Positions 26,872-36,689 of a stretch of 64,000 nt of DNA are shown here, piece after piece. The position numbers and the translations under genes were made by a program. Within the stretch, counting starts at the first letter, position 1. Each line of letters begins with the position of its first letter. The notes beneath the pieces were generated by a model that saw only the letters and a list, made by a program, of their open reading frames with translations, was not told the origin of the DNA and made no database searches. The DNA is from Yonghaparkia sp. Root332 (GTDB lineage Bacteria > Actinomycetota > Actinomycetes > Actinomycetales > Microbacteriaceae), in assembly GCF_001425665.1 (NCBI RefSeq), contig NZ_LMCX01000001.1, positions 372,001 through 436,000 on the forward strand. The letters run 5' to 3'.

Positions 26872-27452
26872 GCGCCGCTCCGGCCGATGAGCGCCATGAC
26901 CTCGGCTCGCTGCACGGGGTCGGCGAGGCTTCCGCGCGAGGCGACGGTCACGGTGGTCGACTCGGCGTAGCGCACGCCGCGCGCGGCGACGCAGCCGTGC
27001 CGCGCCTCGATGACGACGAGCACGCCGGCGGGGGCGATCGCGCGGTCGAGCGCGTCGGCGACGTCCTCGCCGAGGCGCTCCTGCAGCTGGGGGCGGGCCG
27101 ACACGATCTCGACCAGGCGCGGGATTCGCCCGAGCCCGATGATGCGCTCGGCCGGCACGTACGCGACGTGCGCGACGCCCGTGAACGGCAGCAGGTGGTG
27201 CTCGCACATCGAGCGCAGGGCGATGTCGCGCAGCAGCACGAGCTCGCCGCGCTCGCCGGGCTCGGTCGCCATCTCCGCGCCGTCCTGCAGCTCGGGAACG
27301 GGGTCGACGCCGACGCCTGCGAAGAAGTCTCCGTACGCCTTCGCGATGCGCTGCGGCGTCGTCGCGAGGCCGGACCGCTCGACGTCCTCGCCGATGGCGG
27401 CGAGGATCTCGGCGACCGCCGCCTCGATGCGGGGGATGTCGATGGGCGCCAT
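26868..27452 (-). CDS. folE: GTP cyclohydrolase I
   Basis: A 194-aa enzyme that opens the pathway by converting GTP to dihydroneopterin triphosphate. The zinc site CEHHLLPFTGVAHVAYVP and GLGRIPRLVEIVSARPQLQE are intact; a later Cys (EARHGCVAARGV) completes the site. ATG 27452 lies 5 bp after the ftsH stop, so it is cotranscribed with ftsH. Confidence 0.97.
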   Translation of the reverse strand: MAPIDIPRIEAAVAEILAAIGEDVERSGLATTPQRIAKAYGDFFAGVGVDPVPELQDGAEMATEPGERGELVLLRDIALRSMCEHHLLPFTGVAHVAYVPAERIIGLGRIPRLVEIVSARPQLQERLGEDVADALDRAIAPAGVLVVIEARHGCVAARGVRYAESTTVTVASRGSLADPVQRAEVMALIGRSGA

Positions 27453-27457
27453 GCGCG

Positions 27458-29479
27458 TCAGCTCGCCTGGTCGGTTCCCGGGTCGGCCTCGCTGCGCGCG
27501 ACGCTCGCGGGCGCGGCGTGCTCGCTCGCGACGCCGCCGTCGGTCACGGAGCTGTCGATCGGCGCCTTCGCCGGCATCGGCACGGGCGGCAGGTCGGGCA
27601 GCGGTCGGTCGTCGCTCGAGAGCCACTGCGGGCGCTCGGGCAGCTTCTTGACGTCCGCGAAGATCTCGGCGAGCTGCAGGTGGTCGAGGGTCTCCTTCTC
27701 GAGCAGCTCGGTCGCGAGCCGGTCGAGCACGTCGCGGTTGTCGTTGATGACGTTCCACGCCTCGGTGTGCGCCTGGTCGATGAGCGCGCGCACCTCGGCG
27801 TCGACGCGCTCGGCGACGCGCTCGGAGTAGTCGCGCTGATGGCCCATGTCGCGGCCGAGGAAGACCTCGCCGCTCGACTGGCCGAGCTTGATCGAGCCGA
27901 CCTCGGCGCTCATGCCGTACTCGGTCACCATCTTCCGGGCGATGCTCGTCGCCTTCTCGATGTCGTTGCTCGCGCCCGTGGTCGGGTCGTGGAAGACGAT
28001 CTCCTCCGCGACGCGGCCGCCCATCGCGTAGGCGAGCTGGTCGAGCAGCTCGTTGCGCGTGACCGAGTACTTGTCGTCGAGCGGCAGCACCATCGTGTAG
28101 CCGAGGGCCCGGCCGCGCGGGAGGATCGTGACCTTCGTCACCGGGTCGGTGTGGCGCATCGCGGCCGCCGCGAGCGCGTGGCCCCCCTCGTGGTAGGCGG
28201 TGATGAGCTTCTCGTGGTCGCGCATGACGCGGCTGCGGCGCTGGGGGCCGGCCATGACGCGGTCGACGGCCTCGTCGAGATTGCGGTTGGTGATGATCTC
28301 GCCGTTCGTGCGCGCGGTGAGGAGGGCCGCCTCGTTGAGCACGTTCGCGAGGTCGGCGCCCGTGAAGCCGGGCGTCTTGCGCGCGAGCACCTCGAGGTCG
28401 ACGTCGTCGGCCATGGGCTTGCCCTTGGCGTGCACGCCGAGGATCTTCGCCCGGCCCTTCATGTCGGGCGCGTCGACCTGGATCTGCCGGTCGAAGCGGC
28501 CCGGGCGCAGCAGGGCGGGGTCGAGGATGTCGGGGCGGTTGGTCGCCGCGATCATGATGACGTTCGTCTGGGGGTCGAAGCCGTCCATCTCGACGAGCAT
28601 CTGATTGAGCGTCTGCTCGCGCTCGTCGTGCCCGCCACCCATGCCGGCGCCGCGGTGGCGACCGACGGCGTCGATCTCGTCGACGAAGATGATGGCCGGA
28701 GCGTTCTCCTTGGCCTCCTTGAAGAGGTCGCGCACGCGGCTCGCGCCGACGCCGACGAACATCTCCACGAAGTCCGAGCCGGAGATCGAGTAGAACGGCA
28801 CGCCCGCCTCGCCCGCGACGGCGCGCGCGAGGAGCGTCTTGCCGGTACCGGGAGGGCCGTAGAGCAGCACACCCTTGGGGATGCGCGCGCCGACGGCCTG
28901 GAAGCGCGTCGGGTCCTTCAGGAAGTCCTTGATCTCGTGGAGCTCCTCGATCGCCTCCTCGGCGCCCGCGACGTCCTCGAAGGTGACCTGCGGGCTCTCC
29001 TTGCTCACGAGCTTCGCGCGCGACTTGCCGAACTGCATGATGCGGCTGCCCCCGCCCTGCAGGTTCGACAGCAGGAACCAGAAGATGACGCCGATGATGA
29101 GGAAGGGAATGAGCAGGCCGAGCAGGCTCACGAACCAGTTGGTCTGCGGCACCTGGTCGTCGAACTCGTCGAGGTTCGCGTCGTCGATCGCAGCGACGAT
29201 CGCCTCGCCGCGCGGGGTGACGTACTGGAACTGCACGCGGTCGCCGTTGTCGCCGTCGGGCTCGCTGAGCTCGAGGTCGACGCGCTGCTCGCCGTCGATG
29301 ATCGTGGCCTTCTCGACCGTCCCGCCCTCGAGGAGGGCGAGGCCCTCCTGCGTCGTGATCGTGCGGAATCCGCCGCCGCTCAGCAGGCCGAAGCCGATCC
29401 AGAGCGCGATGGCACCCGCGAGGATGTAGAGGAAGGGGCCTTTGACGATGCGCTTGGCATCGAACTTCTTGCGGGCCAT
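27458..29479 (-). CDS. ftsH: ATP-dependent zinc metalloprotease FtsH
   Basis: A 673-aa membrane-anchored AAA+ protease for quality control of membrane proteins. Two transmembrane helices (about 14-34 and 116-138) flank an extracytoplasmic domain. The AAA module has Walker A GPPGTGKT (208-215) and Walker B IIFVDEID (263-270), and the zinc protease motif HEGGH is at 430-434. A Pro/Ala-rich tail follows the peptidase domain. First gene of the ftsH-fol-panC operon. It is usually next to hpt, but here it is separated by two inserted genes. Confidence 0.98.
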   Translation of the reverse strand: MARKKFDAKRIVKGPFLYILAGAIALWIGFGLLSGGGFRTITTQEGLALLEGGTVEKATIIDGEQRVDLELSEPDGDNGDRVQFQYVTPRGEAIVAAIDDANLDEFDDQVPQTNWFVSLLGLLIPFLIIGVIFWFLLSNLQGGGSRIMQFGKSRAKLVSKESPQVTFEDVAGAEEAIEELHEIKDFLKDPTRFQAVGARIPKGVLLYGPPGTGKTLLARAVAGEAGVPFYSISGSDFVEMFVGVGASRVRDLFKEAKENAPAIIFVDEIDAVGRHRGAGMGGGHDEREQTLNQMLVEMDGFDPQTNVIMIAATNRPDILDPALLRPGRFDRQIQVDAPDMKGRAKILGVHAKGKPMADDVDLEVLARKTPGFTGADLANVLNEAALLTARTNGEIITNRNLDEAVDRVMAGPQRRSRVMRDHEKLITAYHEGGHALAAAAMRHTDPVTKVTILPRGRALGYTMVLPLDDKYSVTRNELLDQLAYAMGGRVAEEIVFHDPTTGASNDIEKATSIARKMVTEYGMSAEVGSIKLGQSSGEVFLGRDMGHQRDYSERVAERVDAEVRALIDQAHTEAWNVINDNRDVLDRLATELLEKETLDHLQLAEIFADVKKLPERPQWLSSDDRPLPDLPPVPMPAKAPIDSSVTDGGVASEHAAPASVARSEADPGTDQAS

Positions 29480-29634
29480 GAGGCGAGCCGCACCTTTCTG
29501 CGAGCGTTCGTCCGGAACTCGGGATGCGAGGGGAACGGTTAACGGTATCGGGCGCCTCTTGGGCGATGCTGATCTGTTCGCGGTCGGCGCAGACCCCTTA
29601 CGCCTTCCAGGAGGTCCGTGCTCGGGTGGAGCCC

Positions 29635-30411
29635 ATGACCGAGATCACCGTCCCGAACCCCGACCGCTTCCGAGACCTCCGCGTCGTCGTGGTCAACACG
29701 ACACTCAAGCGGAGCCCCGAGCTCAGCAACACGCAGGGCCTGCTCGACCGCTCGATCGCGCTGCTGCGCACCAATGGCGCGACCGTCGACACCTTCCGGC
29801 TCGTCGACCACGACGTCGCGCCGGGTGTTCAGCCCGACATGCGAGAGCAGGGATGGCCGACCGATGCGTGGCCGACGCTGTGGCCGCGCATCGCCGAGGC
29901 GGACATCCTCATCATCGGCAGCCCCATCTGGCTGGGCGAGCAGTCGAGCGTGACCCGCCGCCTCGTCGAGCGCCTCTACGCGCACTCGAGCGAGACCGGG
30001 GAGGACGGACTGAGCGTGTTCCACGGCAAGGTCGGCGGCGTGATCGTCACGGGCAACGAGGACGGCGTGAAGAACGTCGGCGCCTCGCTGCTGTACGCGC
30101 TGCAGCACATCGGCTTCACGATCCCCCCGGGGGCGGACGCCGGCTGGATCGGCCCGGTCGGCCCCGGCCCGAGCTATCTCGACGACGACTCGGGCGGGCC
30201 CGAGAGCGACTTCACGAACCGGAACACGACGTTCGCGACCTACAACCTGCTGCATGTCGCGCGACTGCTGAAGGATGCGGGCGGCTTCCCGGTCGGCGGC
30301 AACCGGCCGGGCGCGTGGGAGGACGGCGAGCGCTTCGGCTTCGACGCGGCGCCGCCCGCGACGCAGCCCGAGGCCGAGCCGCAGCAGACGGCCAACCCCG
30401 AGCACGACTAG
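29635..30411 (+). CDS. flavodoxin-like NAD(P)H-dependent reductase
   Basis: A 258-aa flavodoxin-fold protein: [20 protein letters not shown] (phosphate-binding loop region), [20 protein letters not shown], and [20 protein letters not shown]. These are FMN-contact segments of NADPH-dependent FMN reductase/quinone reductase relatives. The Pro/Glu-rich C-terminus is low-complexity. ATG 29635 follows GGTGGAG; an in-frame upstream extension lies in the ftsH promoter region. It interrupts the usual hpt-ftsH neighbourhood. Confidence 0.85.
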   Translation: MTEITVPNPDRFRDLRVVVVNTTLKRSPELSNTQGLLDRSIALLRTNGATVDTFRLVDHDVAPGVQPDMREQGWPTDAWPTLWPRIAEADILIIGSPIWLGEQSSVTRRLVERLYAHSSETGEDGLSVFHGKVGGVIVTGNEDGVKNVGASLLYALQHIGFTIPPGADAGWIGPVGPGPSYLDDDSGGPESDFTNRNTTFATYNLLHVARLLKDAGGFPVGGNRPGAWEDGERFGFDAAPPATQPEAEPQQTANPEHD

Positions 30412-30432
30412 CGCGTGGGTCCCCGCCGGGCA

Positions 30433-30532
30433 GGTGCGTCACTCAGGAATGGTGACGGCTTCGGCGCTTTCTCCCCTCGTGTTTCAGGGGGTCAGCACGT
30501 GCGAGTTGTCGGAGATTCCTGAGTTGCGCACC
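30433..30532. repeat. inverted-repeat element D (TGCGCAACTCAGGAA type)
   Basis: Left arm GGTGCGTCACTCAGGAAT (30433-30450) and right arm ATTCCTGAGTTGCGCACC (30515-30532) pair at 16 of 18 positions, total 100 bp. The right arm and part of the interior are translated as the last codons of the NUDIX gene. Arms match element C almost exactly. Confidence 0.75.
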
Positions 30533-30900
30533 AGCCATGCCGCGGCGGACCGCACGGCTGGGCGGCCGTCGAGCCTCACGAGATAGGCGATCGTCACGAA
30601 CGCGGACCCGTCGCCGTTCGGTTGACGTGCCCGATGCCGTGGGCCGCCATAGGCCCCGAGCATCTCTGCGCTTGCGATCCCGACACCGAGCTCCTCCGCG
30701 ACCTCGCGCGCGACCGCGGCGAGGGGCGACTCATCAGGGTCGATCGCTCCGCCGATGGTGCTCCACCGGCCGGTATCGGCGTGAAGGCCCAGGAGCACGC
30801 GACCATCACCATCGACCGCGATCGCAGATACTGCGGGAAGAAGCATCATCCGGTGACCGATGAGGTCGCGCATCCCCGCGACGTACTCGCTCATCGGCAT
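30484..30900 (-). CDS. NUDIX hydrolase with replaced C-terminus
   Basis: A 138-aa NUDIX protein with an intact Nudix box: GGAIDPDESPLAAVAREVAEELG (GX5EX7REUXEE form, read in parts). It should hydrolyse a nucleoside diphosphate derivative; the exact substrate is unknown. The last 17 residues (WLVRNSGISDNSHVLTP) are encoded by inverted-repeat element D, and the terminal helix normal for 150-160 aa relatives is missing. So the protein was probably truncated by arrival of the element; activity uncertain. No good Shine-Dalgarno at ATG 30900; ATG 30894 is an alternative. Confidence 0.75.
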   Translation of the reverse strand: MPMSEYVAGMRDLIGHRMMLLPAVSAIAVDGDGRVLLGLHADTGRWSTIGGAIDPDESPLAAVAREVAEELGVGIASAEMLGAYGGPRHRARQPNGDGSAFVTIAYLVRLDGRPAVRSAAAWLVRNSGISDNSHVLTP

Positions 30901-30912
30901 TGAGCCGCGGCC

Positions 30913-31464
30913 CTACTCGTAGACGTGCGGCGCGAGCACGCCGATGGCGCGCAGGTTGCGGTAACGCTCGGCGAAATCGAGGCCGTAGCCGACGACGAAC
31001 GCGGGCGGGATGTCGAAGCCGACGTACTCGACGTCGACCTCGACCTTGATCGACTCGGGCTTGCGCAGCAGGGCGAGGATCTTCACGCTCTTCGCGCCGC
31101 GCGACTGCAGGTTCTGCAGCAGCCACGAGAGCGTGAGCCCAGAGTCGATGATGTCCTCGACGATGAGCACGTCGCGGCCGGCGATGTCGGTGTCGAGATC
31201 CTTGAGGATGCGGACGACGCCGCTCGACTCGGTGCCGGCGCCGTAGCTCGAGACGGCCATCCAGTCCATGTCGATGTGGATCTGCAGCTCGCGCGCGAAG
31301 TCGGCCATGACCATGACCGCGCCCTTGAGCACTCCCACGAGGAGCGGCGTCGTGTCGGCGTAGTCGGCCTCGACCCGGCGCGCGAGCTCGGCGAGCTTGG
31401 CGTGGATCTCCTCCTCGGTGATGAGCACCTCGGTCAGATCGGCGCGGATGTCCTCGACGTCCAT
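30913..31464 (-). CDS. hpt: hypoxanthine phosphoribosyltransferase
   Basis: A 183-aa purine salvage enzyme making IMP/GMP from hypoxanthine/guanine and PRPP. The PRPP-binding loop VLIVEDIIDSGLTLSWLL, the early LLVGVLKGAVMVMADFAREL and the VGYGLDFAERYRNL ending are typical. ATG 31464 follows GGGAG. Downstream of tilS by 18 bp on the same strand, so cotranscribed. Confidence 0.96.
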   Translation of the reverse strand: MDVEDIRADLTEVLITEEEIHAKLAELARRVEADYADTTPLLVGVLKGAVMVMADFARELQIHIDMDWMAVSSYGAGTESSGVVRILKDLDTDIAGRDVLIVEDIIDSGLTLSWLLQNLQSRGAKSVKILALLRKPESIKVEVDVEYVGFDIPPAFVVGYGLDFAERYRNLRAIGVLAPHVYE

Positions 31465-31482
31465 CGGTCTCCCAGTCGCATG

Positions 31483-32520
31483 TCAGCTGTCGGCGGGCGA
31501 AGGCGCGGGCTCGGGCGCCGCCGTGAAGACGATGCGGCCCGCGGTGCGTTCCACCCTAATGCCGGGCAGGTGCACCGCTTTCTGCCCGTGCCAGTCGGTG
31601 ACGAGGCGCGCGACCTCGAGCGTCTGCGCCCGGCTGAGGGCGGCCCCGAACTCGACGCGCGCGACGAGCCGGATCAGCCGGTTCCGCAGCGCGGCCGGGT
31701 TCGCGGCGAGCCAGTCGACGGGGAGCGAGCAGCCCGCCTCCTCGAGCTCGACGAGCTCCTCGGCGACCTCGTCGACCATCCGGTCGAGCGCCTCGGAGTC
31801 CTCCCGCGCGATCTCCGCGGTGCGGGCGAGCGCCTCCGTCGCGCCCGCATCGAGCTCCGATTCGAGCATCGGCAGGATGCTGCGCCGCACCCGCACGCGC
31901 GCGAACCGGTCGTCGCCGTTGTGGGGGTCGTGCCACGGCGCGAGGCCCGCGTCGACGCACGCCTGCGCGAGCACGGCCCGGCGCAGCCCGAGCAGCGGCC
32001 GCCGGTAGAGGCCCGCCTGCGCGGCCATGCCCGCGACGCTCGCCGTGCCGCTGCCGCGCGCGAGTCCGAGCAGCACGGTCTCGGCCTGATCGTCCATCGT
32101 GTGCCCGAGCAGCACGGCCGCAGCGCCGAGCTCGGCCGCCGCGGCGTCCAGCGCGCCGTACCGGGCCGCGCGCGCCGCCGCCTCGGGGCCGCCCGCGGCC
32201 CCCACGTCGACGCGTCGCACGAGCACCGGATCGAGCCCCAGATCGCGAGCGGACTCCGCCGCCCGCTCGGCCACCTCCGCCGAGCCCGGCTGCAGACCGT
32301 GGTCGACGATCACCGCGCCGGCGCGCAGGCCGGCCCGCGGCGCCTCGAACGCGACGGCCGCGGCGAGCGCGAGCGAGTCGGGGCCTCCACTGAGGGCGAC
32401 GAGCAGCAGGTCGCCCGCCGCCAGGTCGGCGACGTGCTCGCGCACGGCGCGGCGCGCGTCGGCGATCGCGGGCGTGAGGCGCGGGCGCCGGGGGCTGTCT
32501 GCGGGCCGCTCGGGGGGCAT
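31483..32520 (-). CDS. tilS: tRNA(Ile)-lysidine synthetase
   Basis: A 345-aa enzyme that modifies C34 of the CAU-anticodon tRNA-Ile to lysidine. PP-loop [13 protein letters not shown] near residue 42, [20 protein letters not shown], and a C-terminal TilS substrate-binding region (short, as in Actinobacteria). ATG 32520 is six bases after TAATCT, giving a leaderless transcript. Diverges from ppa. A dacB-type carboxypeptidase often found between ppa and tilS is absent here. Confidence 0.95.
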   Translation of the reverse strand: MPPERPADSPRRPRLTPAIADARRAVREHVADLAAGDLLLVALSGGPDSLALAAAVAFEAPRAGLRAGAVIVDHGLQPGSAEVAERAAESARDLGLDPVLVRRVDVGAAGGPEAAARAARYGALDAAAAELGAAAVLLGHTMDDQAETVLLGLARGSGTASVAGMAAQAGLYRRPLLGLRRAVLAQACVDAGLAPWHDPHNGDDRFARVRVRRSILPMLESELDAGATEALARTAEIAREDSEALDRMVDEVAEELVELEEAGCSLPVDWLAANPAALRNRLIRLVARVEFGAALSRAQTLEVARLVTDWHGQKAVHLPGIRVERTAGRIVFTAAPEPAPSPADS

Positions 32521-32588
32521 CCACTAAGATTAGAGCCGCCTCCGGCGCGTCCGGGGCCGTCAATCTTCCCCTCCCGTCTGGAGCGTTC

Positions 32589-33080
32589 ATGAGTGCCTAC
32601 GCCGCCGTCATCGAGATCCCCAAGGGCAGCCGCAACAAGTACGAGGTCGACCACGAGACCGGTCGCGTGTTCCTCGACCGCGTGCTGTACACGACGTTCG
32701 TCTACCCCACCGACTACGGCTACTTCGAGAACACGCTCGGCCTCGACGGCGACCCGGTCGACGTGCTCGTGCTGCTCGACTACCCGCTCTTCCCGGGCGT
32801 CGGCGTCTCGGTGCGCCCCGTCGGCGTGTTCAACATGACCGACGACGGCGGCAGCGACGCGAAGGTCATCGCCGTGCCGGCGAAGGACCCGCGCTGGGCG
32901 CACATCCAGGACGTGACCGACATCCCCGAGTTCACGCGCAAGGAGATCGAGCACTTCTTCGAGCACTACAAGGATCTCGAGCCCGGCAAGTGGGTCACGA
33001 CCGAGGGCTGGGGCGACGCCGCCGAGGCCGAGGCGATCGTGCAGGCGGGCCTCGCGGCCTACGTGCCCGGCGCGCACTAG
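32589..33080 (+). CDS. ppa: inorganic pyrophosphatase
   Basis: A 163-aa family I soluble pyrophosphatase that pulls biosynthetic reactions forward. The metal-binding core [20 protein letters not shown] supplies the catalytic Asp residues; [20 protein letters not shown] and [14 protein letters not shown] are conserved. Start has GGAG six bases upstream. Single gene, diverging from tilS. Confidence 0.97.
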   Translation: MSAYAAVIEIPKGSRNKYEVDHETGRVFLDRVLYTTFVYPTDYGYFENTLGLDGDPVDVLVLLDYPLFPGVGVSVRPVGVFNMTDDGGSDAKVIAVPAKDPRWAHIQDVTDIPEFTRKEIEHFFEHYKDLEPGKWVTTEGWGDAAEAEAIVQAGLAAYVPGAH

Positions 33081-33098
33081 CGCGCGTCGCCCTCGCAC

Positions 33099-34241
33099 TC
33101 AGCGCAGTCGCTCGCCCATCTCCCTCGCGGCGGCGCGGATGCGCGCGCCCGCCTGCGCCATGAGCTCCGCGAGCGGGTCGCCTCCCTCGTCGAGGGCGAC
33201 CGCATCGGCGATGCCGGCGCTGTCGCGCTCCTCCGCCGTGATCCGCACCGACCCGGCCACGACGACGAGCGGCACTCGCGCGGCCCGCGCCCGCTCGGCG
33301 AGGTGCCCGACGACCTTGCCTCGCAGCGAGGAGGCATCGAGCGCGCCCTCGCCCGTCACGATGACGTCGGCCCGAGCGAGCGCCTCCTCGAGCCCGAGAG
33401 CGTCGGCGACGAGCCGCGCGCCGGGCACGAGCTCGGTACCCAGAACCGCGTGCAGGGATGCCGGAATGCCTCCCGCGGCGCCGCCGCCGGGCAGGCGGGC
33501 GGCCTGCACTCCCGTCGCACCGTCGAGCGCCGCGGCGAGCCGCGCGAGCCCTCGGTCGAGGATTCGGACCTGCTCGGAGTCGGCTCCCTTCTGCGGCCCG
33601 AAGACCGCGGCCGCCCCCGCCGGCCCCGTGAGCGGGGTGTCGACGTCGCACGCCACGCGCCACGGCACGGCTCTCGCGGCCGGGTGAAGCGCGTCGAGCT
33701 CGACGCGCGCGAGGTCGACGAGGGCGCCGCCGCCGGGAGGGAGCTCCGCGCCGTGCGCGTCGAGGAACCGCGCCCCGAGCGCGCGCAGCAGCCCCGCCCC
33801 GCCGTCGGTCGTCGCCGAGCCGCCGACGGTGAGCAGCACGCGCGCCGCCCTCGCGTCGAGCGCCGCGCGCAGCAGGAGCCCGACCCCGGCGCTGTCCGCC
33901 TCGAGCGGGCGCAGCGCCACGTCGGTCACGAGCGGGAGGCCGTTGGCCTCGGCCGCCTCCACCACGGCGGTGCCGTCGGGCAGCAGGGCCCAGCGCGCGA
34001 CCCTCGGGCGACCGAGCGCGTCGGTCGTCGGCGTGCGGTGCTCGGTCGCCCCGTCGAGGGCGAGCAGGGCATCCAGCGTGCCCTCGCCCCCGTCTGCCAG
34101 CGGGAGCCGCTCGATGCGCGCCCCCGCCCCGAGAGCGTCGGCGAGCCCGGCGGCGATCGCGTCGGCCGCATCGCGCGCCGAGAGGCTGCCCTTGAACGCG
34201 TCGGGCGCGACGAGCACGCGCAGGGGCTCGCGTCCGGTCAC
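33099..34241 (-). CDS. glycerate kinase (GlxK/GarK family)
   Basis: A 380-aa type I glycerate kinase, phosphorylating D-glycerate with ATP. N-terminus LRVLVAPDAFKGSLSARDAA, the phosphate loop VGGSATTDGGAG, and VIVTGEGALDASSLRGKVVG are diagnostic. The GTG start at 34241 overlaps the stop of the squalene-cyclase-like gene (GTGA), so the two are cotranslated. Whether it makes 2- or 3-phosphoglycerate is not visible. Confidence 0.93.
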   Translation of the reverse strand: MTGREPLRVLVAPDAFKGSLSARDAADAIAAGLADALGAGARIERLPLADGGEGTLDALLALDGATEHRTPTTDALGRPRVARWALLPDGTAVVEAAEANGLPLVTDVALRPLEADSAGVGLLLRAALDARAARVLLTVGGSATTDGGAGLLRALGARFLDAHGAELPPGGGALVDLARVELDALHPAARAVPWRVACDVDTPLTGPAGAAAVFGPQKGADSEQVRILDRGLARLAAALDGATGVQAARLPGGGAAGGIPASLHAVLGTELVPGARLVADALGLEEALARADVIVTGEGALDASSLRGKVVGHLAERARAARVPLVVVAGSVRITAEERDSAGIADAVALDEGGDPLAELMAQAGARIRAAAREMGERLR

Positions 34242-35215
34242 GCGGGCACGGCGGCGTCCCACCAGGCGAGCGCGCGCGTGCTGAAGAACGTCAGCCAAGG
34301 GGAGCGCTCGCCGACGGGCACGTCGATCTCGAACCAGACCCGCCCGGGGTAGCGGCGCTCCTGCAGCCACGAGCCGTCGGGCTGCCGGGCCGCACGCACC
34401 GAGTCGACGGCTTCGGCGAGCCGCGGGTCGGGCGCCGTGCCGTCGTGCAGCGACGCGGCGCGGAAGTAGTCGATCGCGCGCAGAGCCGTGTGCCGCCAGC
34501 GGAAGGGGTAGGCGATGCGCGTCACCCAGTCGCCGAGCGGCTCGCCCGTCGTCTCGCGGAAGAGGATGCGCCGCCGCAGCAGGTACCCCTCCGCGCGGTG
34601 GCGCGCGTCGCGCAGGCGGGTGTCGCCCGTGCGCGCCTCCCAGTCGAGGATGCTCGTGAGCGCGTTGATCGTCGAGTGCACCGAGGCGCGCGTCGAGCCC
34701 TCGACCCACTCGCAGTTCCAGCCGCCCTCCGCCATCTCGTGCTCGGCGAACCAGTCGGCGAGCTGACCCATGTCGACGCCGAGCCAGGCGCCGTTGGCGA
34801 GGGTCCAGCCGTTGATGCACGCGTCGACCTCGCCGCCCCAGTACGGCAGATCGTCGTACTCCCAGCGGGCGCTGGCCGCGAGCTTCTCGGCGGTGCCGGC
34901 GAGAACGGCGGGGTCGAGTCCCCAGTCGCGCAGGGTCGAGAGGCTCCACGTCGTCGCCGTCCACGGCTGGCCGGCGCCGTCCGCGGCCTCGGGGCCGTCG
35001 AAGTCGAAGTCGGCGGGGAAGTACGCGCCGCCGGCCCACTGGCCGTCCTCGCCCTGGTGCGCGAGCAGCGCAGCGCCCATGCCCTCGGTCGCGATGCGCG
35101 CCCGCGTCGCCTCCCAGACGGCGGGCGGCTCGCCGACCAGGTCGCGCTCGACCTGCCACCGGAGGCTCGGGTCGGAGTCGAGCATCCAGGTCAGCAGAGC
35201 GGCGTCGGTCGGCAT
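34238..35215 (-). CDS. squalene-cyclase-like alpha/alpha-barrel protein
   Basis: A 325-aa soluble protein made of helical repeats with aromatic-rich turns (GEDGQWAGGAYFPADFDFDG; GWTLANGAWLGVDM; RQPDGSWLQERRYPGRVW). The repeats resemble the QW-type motifs of the terpenoid cyclase/prenyltransferase barrel. The DxDD motif of true squalene cyclases is not seen, so it may bind or cleave glycans or polyprenols instead. ATG 35215 lies six bases after TAGGCT (leaderless). First of a two-gene unit with glycerate kinase. Confidence 0.7.
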   Translation of the reverse strand: MPTDAALLTWMLDSDPSLRWQVERDLVGEPPAVWEATRARIATEGMGAALLAHQGEDGQWAGGAYFPADFDFDGPEAADGAGQPWTATTWSLSTLRDWGLDPAVLAGTAEKLAASARWEYDDLPYWGGEVDACINGWTLANGAWLGVDMGQLADWFAEHEMAEGGWNCEWVEGSTRASVHSTINALTSILDWEARTGDTRLRDARHRAEGYLLRRRILFRETTGEPLGDWVTRIAYPFRWRHTALRAIDYFRAASLHDGTAPDPRLAEAVDSVRAARQPDGSWLQERRYPGRVWFEIDVPVGERSPWLTFFSTRALAWWDAAVPA

Positions 35216-35255
35216 GCCCGGAGCCTAGCGACGACCCCCGACGCGCGGAACGCCC

Positions 35256-36680
35256 CTACCCGGTGGGGCGCGCGACGTACGGCACGAGGTCGTAGGTGTA
35301 GACCGGCCACTCGCGCACGGTCTTGCCCGGCGACGGCGCCTCGATCATGCGGTTGCCCCCGATGTAGAGCGCGACGTGGTACTTCGAGCCCGTCGTCGAC
35401 CCGCCCGACGCGTAGAAGATGAGGTCGCCCGGCTGACGCAGGGCGTACGGGACGAGCCGGCCCCGCTCCTCCGCGTAGCGGTACTGCATCGTCGCGCCGT
35501 GGCCGCCGATCGAGACTCCCGCCGCGGCGTACGACTGCATCGTGAGGCCCGAGCAGTCCCAGGAGTCGGGGCCGCGGCCGGCGAACGCGTAGGGCTCGCC
35601 GAGCTGCTGGCGCGCGAAGGCGATGGCCGTCGAGACGGCCGCCGCGTTCGGCGTCGCGTAGACGGGAGCGGGCCCCGCGGGCGCTGCGGGCGGCGGCGCG
35701 GGCGCCGTCGTCTCCGCCGGCGCGGGCGCGGGTGGCCGCGTCGCCGTCGGTGACGGGGCGGGCGCGGGCGACGAGGCGGTCGGGCTGGGCACCGGGGCGG
35801 GGATGCTCGGCGCGGGCGCGCTGGGCGTCGACGTTCCCGGCTGCGGGGTCGGAGCCGGCGCACCGGACGGTGCCGGCGCCGACGGCACCGGCGGCGCGGG
35901 CGCGGGCTCGGTCGGAGCTGCCGGGCTGCCCGCGGGCGGCTCGGCCGCGATCGCCTCGAGGTAGGCGCGCTCGATGTCGGCGGAGCGGCCGGTGAGCACG
36001 GAGAGCTGCTGCGCGAGCTCGTCCATGGCGGCGGACTGCTCGGCCACGCGCTGCTCGGCCACGGCGACGAGCTCGACCGCGCGATCGAAGGCCGACTGCG
36101 CGTCGACGGAGCGGGCCTCGAGCACGGCGCGGGCGGCATCCGCCTGCTCGGCGAGCGAGCTCGCGACGTTCCGGTCGTGCGTCGCGAGTGCCATGAGCGA
36201 GGCGGAGTGCTCGCCGAGCTTCGTCATCGTTCCCAGGCGGTAGAGCAGGCTGTCGGCGTCGCCGCCCACGAGCAGGCTCGTCGTGATGTCGCCGTGCCCG
36301 GCCCTCAGGAGCTGGGTGGCGAGGATCCCGGCGCGCTGCGCGGACTCGTCGGCCCGCTCACCCGCTGCGGCCTCGCGGCGCTCGAGCGACTCGACCGTGG
36401 CCGCGGCGTCGTCGAGGGCGACGATCGCGAGGGCGTAGTCCTCCGCGCTCTGCTGGGCGGCGCGGGCGGCGACCGCGTAGTCGGCCTCGAGGCGTCGCAC
36501 CACGTCGGCGATGCGCTCGATCGCGGCCTCGGTCGCGGCGACGTCGCCGCGCGCATCCTGCACCTCGTCCCACGTGGGGGCGTCGGTCGGCGCGGCCTGC
36601 GAGGAGGTGACCCCGAGCCCAAGCGTCAGAACCGCCGCGAGTGCGGCGGCTCCGATGGCCAGGCGCTCGGGGCGCCGCAT
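35256..36680 (-). CDS. NlpC/P60 peptidoglycan endopeptidase with coiled coil
   Basis: A 474-aa secreted protein: signal peptide (about 1-30), long coiled coil (35-240), a Pro/Ala/Ser-rich linker (about 240-340) and a C-terminal NlpC/P60 domain with catalytic Cys in SWDCSGLTMQSYAAAGV and His in SKYHVALYIGG. Predicted to cleave stem-peptide bonds in the wall, like RipA/CwlO enzymes. Starts 9 bp after the M23 gene and is cotranscribed with it. The coiled coil suggests control by FtsEX-type partners (inference). Confidence 0.92.
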   Translation of the reverse strand: MRRPERLAIGAAALAAVLTLGLGVTSSQAAPTDAPTWDEVQDARGDVAATEAAIERIADVVRRLEADYAVAARAAQQSAEDYALAIVALDDAAATVESLERREAAAGERADESAQRAGILATQLLRAGHGDITTSLLVGGDADSLLYRLGTMTKLGEHSASLMALATHDRNVASSLAEQADAARAVLEARSVDAQSAFDRAVELVAVAEQRVAEQSAAMDELAQQLSVLTGRSADIERAYLEAIAAEPPAGSPAAPTEPAPAPPVPSAPAPSGAPAPTPQPGTSTPSAPAPSIPAPVPSPTASSPAPAPSPTATRPPAPAPAETTAPAPPPAAPAGPAPVYATPNAAAVSTAIAFARQQLGEPYAFAGRGPDSWDCSGLTMQSYAAAGVSIGGHGATMQYRYAEERGRLVPYALRQPGDLIFYASGGSTTGSKYHVALYIGGNRMIEAPSPGKTVREWPVYTYDLVPYVARPTG

Positions 36681-36689
36681 CAGCGCCGC

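Noticed and set aside
29524-29634. N-terminal extension of the flavodoxin-like protein
   Set aside because: The extra 37 codons lie in the ftsH promoter region and lack flavodoxin similarity; ATG 29635 has a Shine-Dalgarno.
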